Source of the DNA: Casuarina equisetifolia
Lineage: Eukaryota > Streptophyta > Magnoliopsida > Fagales > Casuarinaceae
Length of the DNA: 64,000 nucleotides
Direction: 5' to 3'
Assembly: GCA_028551475.1 (NCBI GenBank)
Contig: CM052358.1
Span: 27,306,853 to 27,370,852 of the forward strand
Shown here: positions 11,930-22,740 of the stretch, piece after piece
Position numbering within the stretch: position 1 is the stretch's first letter
Layout: each line of letters opens with the position of its first letter
Translations under genes and position numbers: made by a program
Notes under the pieces: model-generated
Told to the model about the DNA's origin: nothing
What the model saw: only the letters and a program-made list of their open reading frames with translations
Database searches by the model: none

Positions 11930-12660
11930 AGGCATACTGTAAATGAACAAGCAGAAATAAAACCAAAAGCTAGAATTTTTTCTCTCAATTTTCCTCGTTT
12001 ACCCTGTTATTTCTTCTCCCTGTTGACGACCTGTTTCGGCGCTACTATCTCTGTTTCCACATCTTGAAACAAAACTTCTTCTATGGTTAAATAAAATTTC
12101 GGGATTGCTCTACATTCAAGGAGTATTAATGGAAAGAGACAAACCAAGGAGAGCAAAGTATAGGCAGTTTACGCAACAGAGGGGGTTTAAGAGCGGTAGG
12201 AATCCGATGGGGGAAAGAGAAAGAGCAAACAGGGCATCGTTCTCTTAACAAAACCCGAGCTACATTTTGTGGCGTCTGACGTATCGGAGTAGTATCTTCT
12301 CCATCTATGAATTACTCTTATCTGCATGGAGGCCCATTGCAACCTATGACCAAGTTCTTCAAGTGCCTTTTACAAAAAGCTGGCCTGCACAAGGAAAGAC
12401 ATTCCAGTTGACTGCTTATCAAAACATAAAATTAAAATTAATATGCACTTGAAGATTTAGGGTGAGAGCTTGGCTTTTTAGAAATTTTTTTGGCTAAAAG
12501 TTTCTGAAGGTTTGTAGCAGAATAACTATGAAGCCTTTTCAATATTAAAAATTCATTGCTTAGTTTCTAATCTCATTTGTGTGTTCATTGTTTGATGTTC
12601 AGGGAAGAATTAACAATAAGACAATAAAACAAGCAAGAAAGAACACACTTACCATTGAGG
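11930..12660 (+). repeat. Repeat R, copy 2, joined to the TNL-A 3' end
   Basis: Collinear with 57180-57830: 'catactgtaaatg', 'aaataaaaccaaaagctag', 'gacgacctgtt', a central 'aaataaaatttcgggattgctc', 'agcctgcacaagg'-like and 'ttctaatctcattt' blocks all recur in order, ending at the 'cttaccattgaggcagat' donor of the C-JID exon. This is the 3' side of TNL-A and supports duplication of a whole gene tail rather than of coding sequence alone. Confidence 0.65.
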
Positions 12661-12664
12661 CAGA

Positions 12665-13264
12665 TCATACAAATTTGATGGGGCCACGGCCATAGCGATA
12701 TTTAAGAAATAATTTGCGATAAGTTTCAGAATTCAGAGTATGTAGTGAAATGTCACTTATAACCTCAGCTAATTCCCAAAGATCGTTCTCATAGACTCCA
12801 TGCGCCCAACACTCCACCTCCACATTCAAGTAGCATGATTCAATTGAAGCATGAAGACATCCTTTCTCCACAACGTCTAAGCCATAGCGATTCTGAAGTT
12901 CAAAATACCAACTTGGGGTTATAAACGCCCAAAACGCATTTGCCCCAAAGGAAGGGGTTTCAAGGGCACAAATTAGCAAGGATGCCTTCCTACCAAGTTC
13001 ATTGTTCTGAAAATGACAAAGGAAGGTGGGAGGAGCATGATTGTTACCATCAAGTATTTTGTAATTTGAATTCTCATCCAACATTCCTTTTTTTCTTTCT
13101 CTTTGAAAGGTGTGTAGCTCGTGGATTTGATAATGAAATAACAAAGCACATCCAAAGAAGCAACTTTCTGTTGAAATTCTGAAGGAATTGCTGATTTTCC
13201 AATTAAACCAATCTGGAATTCTGAATATAGTCGCAAAACCTACAAAGTTACAACTCTCGTTCAC
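12665..13264 (-). pseudogene. TNL-A exon: C-JID domain
   Basis: Open for 199 codons from the ATATAG acceptor to a TGA at 12665-12667. It opens 'NESCNFVGFATIFRIPDWFN', where 'IPDWFN' is the start signature of the C-terminal jelly-roll/Ig-like domain of TNLs (usually P.SEIP.WF), and continues with 'CALLFHYQ', 'SLLICALE' and 'VECWAHGVYENDLWELAEVI'. Copies at 21175-21720 and 57805-58060 keep the 'SDISLH'-type segment. The open reading is notable given the broken exons before it, but without the rest of the gene no receptor can be made. Confidence 0.8.
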
Positions 13265-13375
13265 CTATATAGTAAAAACCAATAAGAGCAAGCTGTCAAC
13301 TACAATATTCTAATATACAACATATTAATAGCTTCTATTAATTTCAAACAATAAAAGGGAAAGGAATAGACTTAC

Positions 13376-14361
13376 ACCCCCTTCAAACTCTAAACCACCA
13401 TCAGCTTGTGGACATGAAGATTCCTTTAGGATCATATATGGTTTACCATCATGATCAATGTGGATGGCCAAAAAAGCACAATTACTAATCAATCCTCCAA
13501 TGCCTTTAACACAACAAATATCTAGTGATTGACAATTTTGTAACTCCAAACAACATAAGTTTAAAGGTAACTTTGGTAGTACTTGAAGTAGAGTACAATG
13601 GTCCAAGTAAGTTGGTAAAGGGAGGTAAGTTGAACCAAATTAGGAATTCTCTTAAATTTGTTTTCAACCAAGCTCAATGTCTTAAAATCACTAGGAATAT
13701 CTACATCTAATAAATTTAAAAAACTCAAATCTAATTCCTATAAAATTTTGAAACCTAAGAAAAAATTAGGATGCCAAAGGCTAGATCGATTTAACCTTCT
13801 ACCTTCATTTTCTAAAACTCCAAAATTACTGTAAAATGCAACATACTTGCCCTAAAAATTGCCATGTGCACTTGTTACAAATTTGCCGTGAATCAAGCCA
13901 AACCTCAAATTGCTACTAAAGATATAGCGACCGTCAATCATTTCAATAGTGGTCCTATTTCTTAAACAATCACATAAGTTTAAACTTCAATGGATGACAA
14001 ACTCTAGAACAGACAATGGCAACATTTTAATATTAGTTCCAACCAAATCTACAATTTTTAAAGATGTCATATTGCCAACAATATGTGGAAAATTTGTTAG
14101 ACTTGAACAACCAGTACGATTAAGATAAGCAAGGGATTCTAGTTTGATCTTTTTAGGTAGATATTTAAAGCATTGGCAATCTTCCAAATCCAATTTGTCA
14201 AGTCTTTTCATAAATCCAATGGAAGAGTGGACCTTGGACAAATTTGTACAATATTGAAGGTTTAACTCCTTAAGGTTTGGGATTCCATTAACATCTAGTA
14301 TATCAATTAGGTTAATTGAGAAACTCATGTCTATGTATTGCACTTTGTCAAATCTTGCCAT
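13376..14361 (-). pseudogene. TNL-A exon: LRR array and C-JID entry
   Basis: The intact first third (14361-13987) holds LRR repeats such as 'FDKVQYIDMSFSINLIDI', 'IPNLKELNLQYCTNLSKVHS', 'MKRLDKLDLEDCQCFKYLP' and 'SLKIVDLVGTNIKMLPLSV'. Stops follow near 13985, 13845 and 13738, then 'IPSDFKTLSLVENKFKRIPN', a one-base frameshift near 13615, and 'VLPKLPLNLCCLELQNCQSL'. The exon closes with 'LKESSCPQADGGLEFEGG' at a GTAAGT donor. Confidence 0.82.
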
Positions 14362-14464
14362 GTTATAAAGAAGGAAAATTGTTAAAAGGAAAAATCATCA
14401 AACTGAAAAAGTGTAAGAGAAAGATGAAAAAGGAGAAAAAATATTTACATAAACCAAAAATCTT

Positions 14465-14747
14465 ACTTTCAATCCATCCCACCGACGAATGCAACTATAA
14501 GGCACTTCAAATGAAACAATATTCCTTGGCTTAAAATTAATTGACAAAGATTATGAAGGATATCCAACAAATTGCAAATATCCTAATTCATTGCTTAACT
14601 TGAAAATTGAAAATCTCCATACTAATTACAATGACAATTGCCACACACAAATGTTTTCAATTTATTCATTTTTGAAAAGCCTTCAACACTTAGCTCCATA
14701 GACAATGATGATGATTCTAACATAATTCTTTCAATTGCATCAGTTCC
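14465..14747 (-). pseudogene. TNL-A exon: first LRR (LRR_3 type)
   Basis: Begins 'GTDAIERIMLESSS', continues 'ELSVEGFSKMNKLKTF' and, after a TAG near 14620 and a frameshift, 'LSNELGYLQFVGYPS' and 'VPYSCIRRWDGLK'. This is the standard TNL layout (GT.AIEGI ... F..M..LR.L ... LRYL.W.GYP ... YS.I..LW.G.K). It ends at a GTAAGA donor near 14460. The frameshift and stops disable it. Confidence 0.8.
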
Positions 14748-14842
14748 CTAAAATTCAAAAAAAAAAGTATAGTAAAAAAATGCTTAAACAAAACACATAA
14801 AAGAATTATATAAAATATGCTTTGCATAAAGATTTACTTACA

Positions 14843-14985
14843 GTATTATCATTCAATACATGAGCAATATCTTCAACACCCCATAATCTACTATGTGTTC
14901 CAGGTTTAGTTGTAGATTGATCATAAATAATTTGTTGACCCATTTTGTTCCACAACAACTATTACTTCTCTAATTGAACCACCCT
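14843..14985 (-). pseudogene. TNL-A exon: end of NB-ARC domain
   Basis: Reads 'MGQQIIYDQSTTKPGTHSRL' then 'WGVEDIAHVLNDNT', the conserved TNL block (usually MGREIVRQ..P..RSRLW...DV..VL..NTGT) that closes the ARC2 part of NB-ARC. The exon ends at a GTAAGT donor, and joining it to the next exon regenerates 'NDNTGTDAIE', so phase is kept. Just upstream, 14990-15010 (-), is a short piece resembling a C-JID start, suggesting that another gene tail was fused here. Confidence 0.8.
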
Positions 14986-15015
14986 AGGATTTTAGATACC
15001 AGGGGCAATAATGTA
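14986..15015 (-). pseudogene. Short C-JID start remnant (TNL-B tail?)
   Basis: 'PLVSKILGWFN' on the - strand resembles the C-JID entry (P.S.I..WF.) and is similar at DNA level to the related sites near 13210, 21665 and 45880. It sits between TNL-B LRRs and the NB-ARC exon of TNL-A, where the 3' end of TNL-B should be. Only about 30 bases, so tentative. Confidence 0.4.
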
Positions 15016-15227
15016 GATGTGTTTATATTGCACAATAGAAAACAAGAAGAATAAGATGTAAAATATGGTATTTTAATCTATGGTATAATACTAACTTTGG
15101 TGAATTTGTGTATCACTATAAAATGAAAGAAAGAGACTGACTGACCAACCCCATTGTGTACATACCAATTTATGCATATGGATTACACCGGTAGGGAAAT
15201 TTCTGTTCAACCTCCACCTGTTTCAAC

Positions 15228-16080
15228 CTAAGGACTTTTCAACGATATGCAACCTATTATCTCCAATCTTCTTAAGCTTAAAGGTAATTTTGATAGTACT
15301 TCAAGTTCAATACAATCTTCCAAGCAAGGATACTGAAGTTGAGAAAGTTGAATGAAATATGGCAATCTCCTTAATTTGCTGTTGCATAGATTTAAATGCT
15401 TAAGTGAAGAGAAGCAACTCAAATCACTAGAGATTACTCCATCTACCATCTTGCACTAACCCAAATGTAACAACTCTAAACAATTTAATCTTGAAAATGA
15501 AGGTTTCAATAGTGTTTTAAGGTTGGTACAACTTTTCAAGTTAAGAAACCCAAGTTTGTGAAGGTCGTAGATACTCAAGGGTATTATTGTCAACTTATTC
15601 CTAGGCATATTTAAATACTCAAGTGATAACAAATAACAAAGCTGGTAAGAAATAGTTGCATCTAACATATTACGATAACTCATCTCTCGTTTTTTTAGAG
15701 AACTCAAACTTGAGAAACCACTAAGGAAGTTCAAACAATTAATAGGGTCTAAACCATTACCACCACCATTTATTTGCTGCGAAGTGGTGTAACGATGGAT
15801 CTTTTTTGAAACTTTAGTCACTAAAAATTGATCCCATCTCATATTAAGAGTTTGATCCCTATTTAAAAGTGTCCTATAACTCATGTTATCACATAAATTG
15901 AAATATTTAAGAGATGGCAAACTCTTTAATGATAATGGCAACTCCCTAATGGTAGTCCCAATCAAATCAAAAAACTCCAAAGATTTCATGTTATCACCAA
16001 TATTTGAAAATTTCTCAAGTCTTAAACAACCAGCAAGATTAAGATATTCAAGTGACTCAAGGCCAATCTCAACAAAAAAG
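15228..16080 (-). pseudogene. TNL-B, LRR fragment with one in-frame stop
   Basis: The - strand frame from about 16080 to 15228 encodes repeats such as 'LESLEYLNLAGCLRLEKF', 'MKSLEFFDLIGTTIRELPLS', 'LSLEYLNMPRNKLTIIPLSI', 'LHKLGFLNLKSCTNLKTL' and 'SLRRLEIIGCISLKSP', the TNL LRR pattern also seen in TNL-A ('LAYLNRTGC', 'LVGTNIKMLPLS'). A single TAG at about 15453-15455 splits the frame between 'LELLHLG' and 'CKMVDGVISS'. At its 5' side the LRR ends abruptly against repeat B. NB-ARC and TIR are missing. Better preserved than TNL-A over the same region. Confidence 0.82.
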
Positions 16081-16240
16081 AATAACCTTCTTTTCTTGGA
16101 CTTTCTTTTCCCGCACCCCGACAATAAGGGTGCCGCAAAACGGCTTCAGCCAGCTTCATATTCATAGCTGCTTCGACCTAAACCGATCAGGCACATTATG
16201 AAAAATGCTACCTCCGGGACGCCACACACTGGAACACAAC
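16081..16240 (+). repeat. Repeat B, copy 1
   Basis: Relative of 26920-27050. Shared strings include 'accccgaca', 'ccagcttcatattcata', 'gcttcg', 'atgagaaatgctacctcc' (copy 2; copy 1 has 'atgaaaaatgctacctcc'). The segment is more GC-rich than its neighbours and abuts the TNL-B LRR exactly where homology to TNL-A stops. I cannot assign it; organelle DNA or a small transposon end are both possible. Confidence 0.6.
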
Positions 16241-16599
16241 CCAAGAATACCCGTAGCAAGCTCAGGGTGGCTCTTTATCAAATCTTATCATTTCTATGCT
16301 AATATTACTAAATAAAAATTTCCTTCATATAATATTATCCATATATAGAATTAAACTTAACTTTAATAGTTAAAAAGAAGGAATAAAAGTACCAATGGAA
16401 GAAATAACATGTTCATCCTTTCAAATATGATTACGTTTAACATATTTTGAATTGTTTGAGAAACCTTTTCGTATTTATGTCTAAATAAAAAACTACATAA
16501 ATTATGATAGAAACTACTTATAATGACTGAAACAAAGTTTTCTAAAACCTAATTGCTGCAGCAGGACAAACGTTAGTAAGAGAAGATTACTTAATTTAC

Positions 16600-16720
16600 C
16601 GGTAGCTAACATTTATAACTTCATCTTGATTAACCAAATGTTATCTTGTGACAATAATAACAAAATGTCATTTAGCATGATATTTTAGCAAAAGCTATAA
16701 TGTCTAAATAATTGTTTGTC
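16600..16720 (+). repeat. Duplicated segment S1, copy 1
   Basis: 'aacaaaatgtcatttagcatgatattttagcaaaagctat' corresponds to 27105-27150 with few differences. It follows repeat B in both places, so B and S1 belong to one duplicated block. Confidence 0.6.
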
Positions 16721-17530
16721 CAAATAAAATAGTAAGAGAACTACTTGACTTGTGATCAATCTGATCGATTCCAAAGGGGTTTCTTCTAAATGACTATTGT
16801 TTTAAATAAAATATTTTCTTATGGTAATATTTAAATAGTTGAAATTATTCTTAATCATTGTTAAGTCCAAAGGTTAAAACTGACTAACAAGTGGTACATC
16901 TAAGGTAAACATGCTAAAATATGGAAAGTATTCATAAATCCTGGAACATAATCAATTACTTTGAATACTCATTTTATTATAATTTTTATTATTTATCAAG
17001 TTATAATGTAATTCTTTATGTAGCAAAAATAATATGCATACTCTATTTTTGATATAAAATCTTGAAGTTAACTCCATAAAAACATATTAGAATTTTACTT
17101 CAAAAAGAAAGAAAACAAGAAAATAGTGGAAAAGGCATATAAAAAAAGAAAGAAGGTTAAAGGGCTACTCAACCATCCTTGGAAGGATAGTTTTAATACC
17201 ATATCCATCCTTTGCTTTGTTTTATTAAAAAAGAAAAAGTTATTTATTTTATATGGTTATGTTCCTCCTAATTTTGGTCTACCACCTAAAATTGTAGCAA
17301 TTCATTTTTGTGATTTTCAATCATTTTCAAAGCCTAAAACTGGTCAATTAAACACTTCTAATTGGAGTAAGATAAAATGAATTCTAAGTCTTTGGATATA
17401 AACCCTTCATATCTACTTAAGAGAAACAAGTTCTAATGACTTTAAAATCATAAAAAATAATGTCCTTGGAACTTAAATGCTAACCAAAGGAAATGTCACA
17501 CTATAAAATTATCAAGACAAAGTCACTAGG
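16721..17530. other. Unassigned AT-rich sequence
   Basis: Nothing recognised. It belongs to the part of the duplicated block that is missing from copy 2. An 84-codon frame at 17126-17380 is Lys-rich and low in complexity. Confidence 0.35.
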
Positions 17531-17534
17531 CTTA

Positions 17535-17884
17535 TGAAACTTCTTTTGTTTAAATAAATATGATTGACACAATATGCCCTTTTGTATTAATTAGCCATTA
17601 AATTAGTATACATTACTCTTATTCAAATTCATTTGACTTTATAGATATAGTTAATATAATCTAAAAAGAATCATTACCTATAAATAGCTCTTTATGACTC
17701 GTTTTGATCACTCAATTAAAGACAACTTTTGTTTAAATAAAATGTTGTTGGTACAATATGACCTTTTGCATTAGTTAGGTATTAAATAAATATACTTTAT
17801 TTTCCTTCAAATTCATTTGAATTGAGCCAGTATAGTTAGATAATGTAATAAAATAGATTATCAATAAATAACTCTTCATGAATG
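17535..17884 (+). repeat. Local tandem duplication, about 180-bp period
   Basis: 17535-17700 and 17718-17884 are collinear: 'cttttgtttaaata', 'acaatatg.ccttttg.att', 'ttcaaattcatttga', 'tatagtta', 'aaataactctt' / 'aaatagctcttta' and 'atga' recur at the same spacing. Both are noncoding and AT-rich. Confidence 0.6.
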
Positions 17885-18494
17885 AAGGTGTCTTTAAGAT
17901 AATATAATACAATACAATATTTTGTATTGCTAAAGTATTAATTATTATATTATATTCTTATTTAAAGTCATGGGGCAACATGAAATATGGGTAGTATATC
18001 TTATTATCTTTAAAATAGCTCTTAATTTGCAAATTATTTAGTTATGTTTTATTTTGTTAATTGACTAATGGGATCATTAGAATTCTACACATTATATCCT
18101 AATATATAACTTGATATTTCATCACCCCTATAATCATTGGTTTAAAAATAAATCTCATTTTCCTATAGTTAATGTTCTTTAAAAATCCAACCCTTAAAAA
18201 TTAATTTGAAATCATTTGGCTAAGGTAAAAAAAAATATTTAAAGTAAACTCACCTAAATATGAAACTTCATAATCTGCATAAGTCATAATTATTTAATCA
18301 AAATAAACATCATAGGAGAAATCATATATTATAAATTATCCTTTTAGAGAAAAGGTGGCTAATTATTCAGTCACATTGAAAACATAAGTATTTAAAGCTA
18401 AAGTATTATATAAATCAAGCCTCAACAACAATATGTTAAGGGAAAGAAAATCAATGGCTAAAAAATTAATAAATGCATGAATGTCTCAAAAGTG

Positions 18495-19056
18495 AATTAG
18501 TATGATCTAATTTGTCAAGATTGACTTTCTATAGCAAAAAGAATGATATGATGACTTTCCTTACTTAATTTATGCTGTGATTTTTGTTAGTTCCAGGTTA
18601 AGAACATGAATCATCTTTTTTTTGAATGTCCATCAATAATGATGGTTTGGAAGACTATCTTTGCTCATAATGGAATTTGATGCCATATTGGAGGATGGAA
18701 TGATGAATTGGAATAGATGATCAAAGCAACTAAAGAAAAAGAATTAACTGCAAAACTTTTTAAGATATATTTTTTAGCTTACATTTATAATATATGGACA
18801 AAACGAAATAGAAGAAGATTTCATAATAGAACAGTTAATATTCCAATTTTGTTAGCCAAAGTAAGGAAAATCGTCCAAGGGAGAACTTTTTTGTTTTAAA
18901 ATATGAAATCCTCATAGGAAAAGTCATTTTGAGTGAGTTAGAGTTTTCCAACCACCATTTTTTGGTACTTTTCGTAATTCTTGTAATGTTAGGGAATGCC
19001 CTTATATTTTTGTATACTATTTTTTATTAATACAAACTTACATTTCTACTAAAAAG
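18495..19056 (+). mobile_element. 5'-truncated LINE tail (zf-RVT end)
   Basis: Matches the last 0.55 kb of the LINE at 28030-32904. The segment 18605-18720 reads 'MNHLFFECPS' and 'HIGGWNDELE', and the frame 18717-18899 reads 'MIKATKEKELTAKLFKIYFL', then 'YNIWTKRNRRRFHNR' and 'LLAKVRKIV', aligning with the zf-RVT and basic tail of both long LINEs. It ends 'tacaaacttacatttctact' plus a short A run, like the 3' end of its relatives. Such 5' truncation is normal for L1 insertions. It lies within the S1-S2 interval of the duplicated block and is absent from copy 2. Confidence 0.82.
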
Positions 19057-19679
19057 GAAAAGAAGTGTATGAATTTCCATTGATGTGTAATAAATACTTA
19101 TTTGTCTTTTAAAAATCTAAGTGAAATTTTTTTAATAGTTATCTTTATAGAGTATCAATTAAAAAAAATTTAAGAATAATTTCTATTTATTCATTAACAT
19201 GTTAAAATTTGTTTCTTTTAGTATGAATCTTCACTTGTACTTTAATTTGATCCCAACAACTTCTAGGACATTATTTCATAATTTTGTGAATGTTTTTCAT
19301 GCCTATAATGGTACATAAGGAGAATGGTTTATGGAAGCATGAGAGATGACTAACTTTGAATAGACTACTTTATGATAGATACACATGATTACTTAATGGT
19401 TATGGGTATTTAGTAGTCATACATGCCTATTTGAACCACAATAACAATAAGTTTTTATGTTTACTTACTCATCTTTTGTATATCAAATTTCCTTGAATGA
19501 TGATGTTATTCTTCCATTCACTTGATAACTAATGTGCATTTCTTTTTCTTTTTTAAATACCAATAAAATTATTTATGGAACTTCTTAATTATGGCCCTCT
19601 AATGTTTCAAATTTCAATTGGAAGTTACTCAAGGCTAATGGGGGAGTAAGACTTGCTTGTTGTCTTTTCTCAATTGTCC

Positions 19680-20000
19680 ATTGTCTTGAATAATGTATTT
19701 TAGAGTTTTGAAATAATATAAATAAAGATCTTACTATTTATTTGGAGACCCAGTATCACTAGACCTATTATGGTTGCGTGTTTATACTTTTATTTTTAGT
19801 CAATTAAACCTGAAGGCTTGAAATTGATATAGCTTGGTATTTGAAATTTATATAAGAGTTGTTGATCTTGTTTTATTGTATTTCTAGTGTGCATGCAATT
19901 TAACACAATACATGTCTAGTCCTAGCAAGTTTTATAAGCTTGTCAAACTCAATACTACCCATATATAATGCCAAAATGTTTATTGGATGATGGATCACAT
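19680..20000 (+). repeat. Duplicated segment S2, copy 1
   Basis: Collinear with 27155-27385: 'aataatgt.ttttaga', 'gtatcactagac' / 'gtgtcactagac', 'cttttatttttag', 'gcatgcaattta', 'tagtcct.gcaag', 'cttgtcaaa' and 'caatactacc' recur in order. Confidence 0.7.
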
Positions 20001-20369
20001 GTTGATTGAAAAACATTTAAGCTCTTAGCTTTTACAAAATAAACCACATAATAGTTTATATTATTAGCAAATATGCCAATATGTATATCTTCTAAAGATG
20101 AGTATGATCATTCAACCATTTGGTCCATTAGAATGGGATGTTACACATCTAAAAGAATTCCCGTGACAAGCTAGGATTGGGTGCTCTAGGGTAAGCCAAT
20201 ATTCAACTTGCATACAGATGCCTTCAACCTTAGTTGTGTTAGAGTGCATAGAAGGTGGATAAGAAGCAAAAGCCCCCACCGTGCACAGACAATAGGATGG
20301 GAGTTTTCACATCGAACTATGGACCTCGGATAGGGAAACAACGACAGATATATCAGGTTTTGATCAAAT

Positions 20370-20910
20370 TACCATGTATTTGGATTTGTAGATAGTGATT
20401 TTTATTATTGTAATGTTTTGGTTTGAAACCTTTGCTATATGTGAATATACTTTGTTTTTTTAACAATTAGTTTTAAGTGAAAGAACATGCCTTTGTGGCC
20501 TGATGACAAAATCTAAATTTATATATGTGATACTCTTTACTTGCTAATTTAGTTTCTATGATTTACCTACATTTAGAGTAATAAAATATGATAAAAACAA
20601 TAGTTGTTTTAGATTGTCAATTTATCTTTTTATATATGAAAATGATTCATATTTAATAACTAATTTATAAGAGATAAACCTTTCTAAGAATTTGTTTATC
20701 AATAAGTTTTGTTGCCATTGAAATCTTGGACAAACTTAATGAGTACCTTATTGTAATCAATTAGCTTTAAAAGGAAAGTTAAGAGGAGACATCAATTGAG
20801 TAATTGTAGGTACATTCTCATAGTCAAAAAATTTAGTTGTCATGGTCACTCGATTGTCTCTTATAGGTTTTCTTTCACTTTCACTCTCAACAATTGAGCA
20901 ACATTATATA
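20370..20910 (+). repeat. Duplicated segment S3, copy 1
   Basis: Collinear with 25520-25950: 'ttggatttgta', 'gtgatttttatta' / 'gtgatttttgtta', 'gtgaaagaacatg', 'acaaaatctaaatt', 'gctaatttagttt' / 'gttaatttagttt' and 'atcaattag' recur in order. Noncoding. Confidence 0.7.
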
Positions 20911-21174
20911 AAATTTTTTCATCATCTATAATCCATGAGACACTCATTACAAGTCCATAGAGCTTTACATTTAAACCCTCAAAGGGAATCTCTCAAACAA
21001 CTAGCCAATTCTTAAATGGGCTTTTTACTAAAGTAACTTAGTCACTAAGTTCTCTTATATTTCATATCTTCGTTTTTACAATACATTGATGCCCCTATTA
21101 ATTAGAATATTACAACATTGCCATTTGTCTTAATTGTTCCATTAATCTTAATGAACTCTAAGAGATAAACCTTG

Positions 21175-22140
21175 TCTCATTTTTTAACTGATGCCCAAAG
21201 TTCTTAATTCCTTTAAATCTAGAGCATGTGGAGAAATTTTACTAATAACTTCAAAAAACTCCATGTTATCATTGTCGTATACACCACGTGCCCCACACTC
21301 CACCTCCACGTTTAGGCTCCTAATTCAATTGAAGCCTTAACGTGACCTTTAATTCCCCAAACCAATTCATCATAAAACAAATGACTATCTTTAAACACCC
21401 AAAGTCCATTTAACCTAACAAAAGGGACTTTTAGAGCACAAAGGAGTAGGAATTTTTCTAAACTAGCTTTATCCACTTGAAATTAACAAACCAATTAAGC
21501 AAGAGTACAAGTGATGCCATCAAACATTCCATTATTAGAATTCTCATGCTCATGAACTTCGTAAAGAATTAACATAGCACAACCATACCAATGAAATTGA
21601 TTCAATTGCAAACAATCTTCAATTGTTCCAAACAAATAAGTGATTCTCCAACTAAATTAGTCTAGGATTCTAGATGCCCGGGTAATGCCCACCATGATAT
21701 CATAAAAGTAACTTGTGAAATAAGAAAAGATATGTGAATCATAGTGCCTTAAGTTGTCGTGCAATAGAAGCTTTTTTTAATTTCAACAACACAATACTTG
21801 TATGTTAAAACAAATAAAAGTGACTTACTAATAATTTCATCAAGGGACTTCCTGGATCCGCATTGGGTTCTTGTAGAGTTGATCATCATAGTCAAAATAG
21901 GTGGCCATAAAAGAGCAATTGCAGGATGACCATCTTACACTTTGAGTCGATAAGTTCATTTTATAGCAATAGGAAATACTTTAGTTTATTCACATTCAAT
22001 GATAAGTTTTGAAGCACTTTAAGCTTGGCACAATCATCCAAGTAAAGTCTATAGAGCATGGAAAGTTGGATCAAATATGGATTCTTTTAAATTTGTTTCC
22101 ACTTAGACTTCAAATTTGGAGTGAGGATAAGAAACCAAGG
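21175..22140 (-). pseudogene. TNL-C, C-JID and LRR-end relic
   Basis: The - strand of 21720-21180 follows the TNL-A C-JID exon with many stops: 'FLLLCALKVPF' against 'SLLICALETPSF', 'KASIELGA' against 'HASIESCY', and 'GHVVYDNDNMEFFEVISK' against 'AHGVYENDLWELAEVISD'. 22130-21830 (-) follows the LRR-end exon ('NKFKRIHI' against 'NKFKRIPN'; 'FMATYFDYDD' against 'FLAIHIDHDG'). The two blocks are separated by a stretch at the intron position of TNL-A. It is more decayed than TNL-A and lacks upstream LRR, NB-ARC and TIR. Confidence 0.75.
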
Positions 22141-22439
22141 TTATCTAAAATTTTAATTGTGCATGAGAACTTCAATTATGCATTTTGACATTAAAGAAAA
22201 TATAACATGTAGTCGGAGACATATAAGGAATTGTGTCAAGTTAATGTTGATGTTGAATGGCATGACTTGATATAGTCAAATGGAATTAGCAAACACAAAA
22301 TGGTAAATCGATGGCTCCCCCCAATTCGCTTGTATTATAACTTTTATAATTCTTAATTTGAAAATAAGTTACACATTTTTTTTAAAGCACTTGGATAAGG
22401 CAAATTTGCTGAAGTATCCTTACATAACAAGGGCTTTTA

Positions 22440-22740
22440 TAAAATCATCAATGATTGAAACTCTAAATTGTATTGAATGATCAAAGTAACTAAAGAAAAT
22501 AATTTAGGTATACAACTTCTTAAACTTTCTTTATTAGCAAGTGTTTATTGTATATGGTTTAAACAAAATTATTGATGTTTTCAAAATAGGTTTGTTAAAA
22601 TACCAATTTTATTGGCTAGAATCATAACAGTATTATATTAGAAAATATATTTATTTTGGAACATTAAACTCTCTTAGGCGAATATTTTGTTGTATCATAA
22701 CTAAATAATTTAAAACATGATTTTCTCTTAAATGAGTTTT
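22440..22740 (+). mobile_element. LINE tail fragment, heavily decayed
   Basis: 'gaatgatcaaagtaactaaagaaaataattta' followed by 'aacttcttaaactttctttattagcaagtgtttattgtatatgg' matches 32555-32640 of the long LINE and 18715-18800 of the other truncated copy. It covers only the basic C-terminal end of ORF2 and part of the 3' UTR. Confidence 0.7.

Larger units (their letters stand above)
12665..14985 (-). pseudogene. TNL-A, TIR-NB-LRR resistance pseudogene (3' half)
   Basis: TNL proteins are intracellular immune receptors; LRR and C-JID parts recognise effectors. Reading down the - strand there are four exon-like blocks: 14985-14843 (end of NB-ARC), 14747 to about 14465 (first LRR), 14361-13376 (LRRs and start of C-JID region) and 13264-12665 (C-JID). 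Splice signals persist: donor GTAAGT at 14842-14837, acceptor TTTTAG before 14747, donor GTAAGA near 14460, donor GTAAGT at 13375-13370 and acceptor ATATAG before 13264. The 5' half (TIR, P-loop, most of NB-ARC) is absent. Stops at about 13985, 13845 and 13738 and at least two frameshifts make it a pseudogene. Its C-JID exon has relatives at 21175, 45600 and 57805. Confidence 0.85.

Noticed and set aside
12940..13236. Frames on both strands inside the TNL-A C-JID exon
   Set aside because: Shadows of the 12665-13264 frame, which alone matches C-JID and the splice acceptor.
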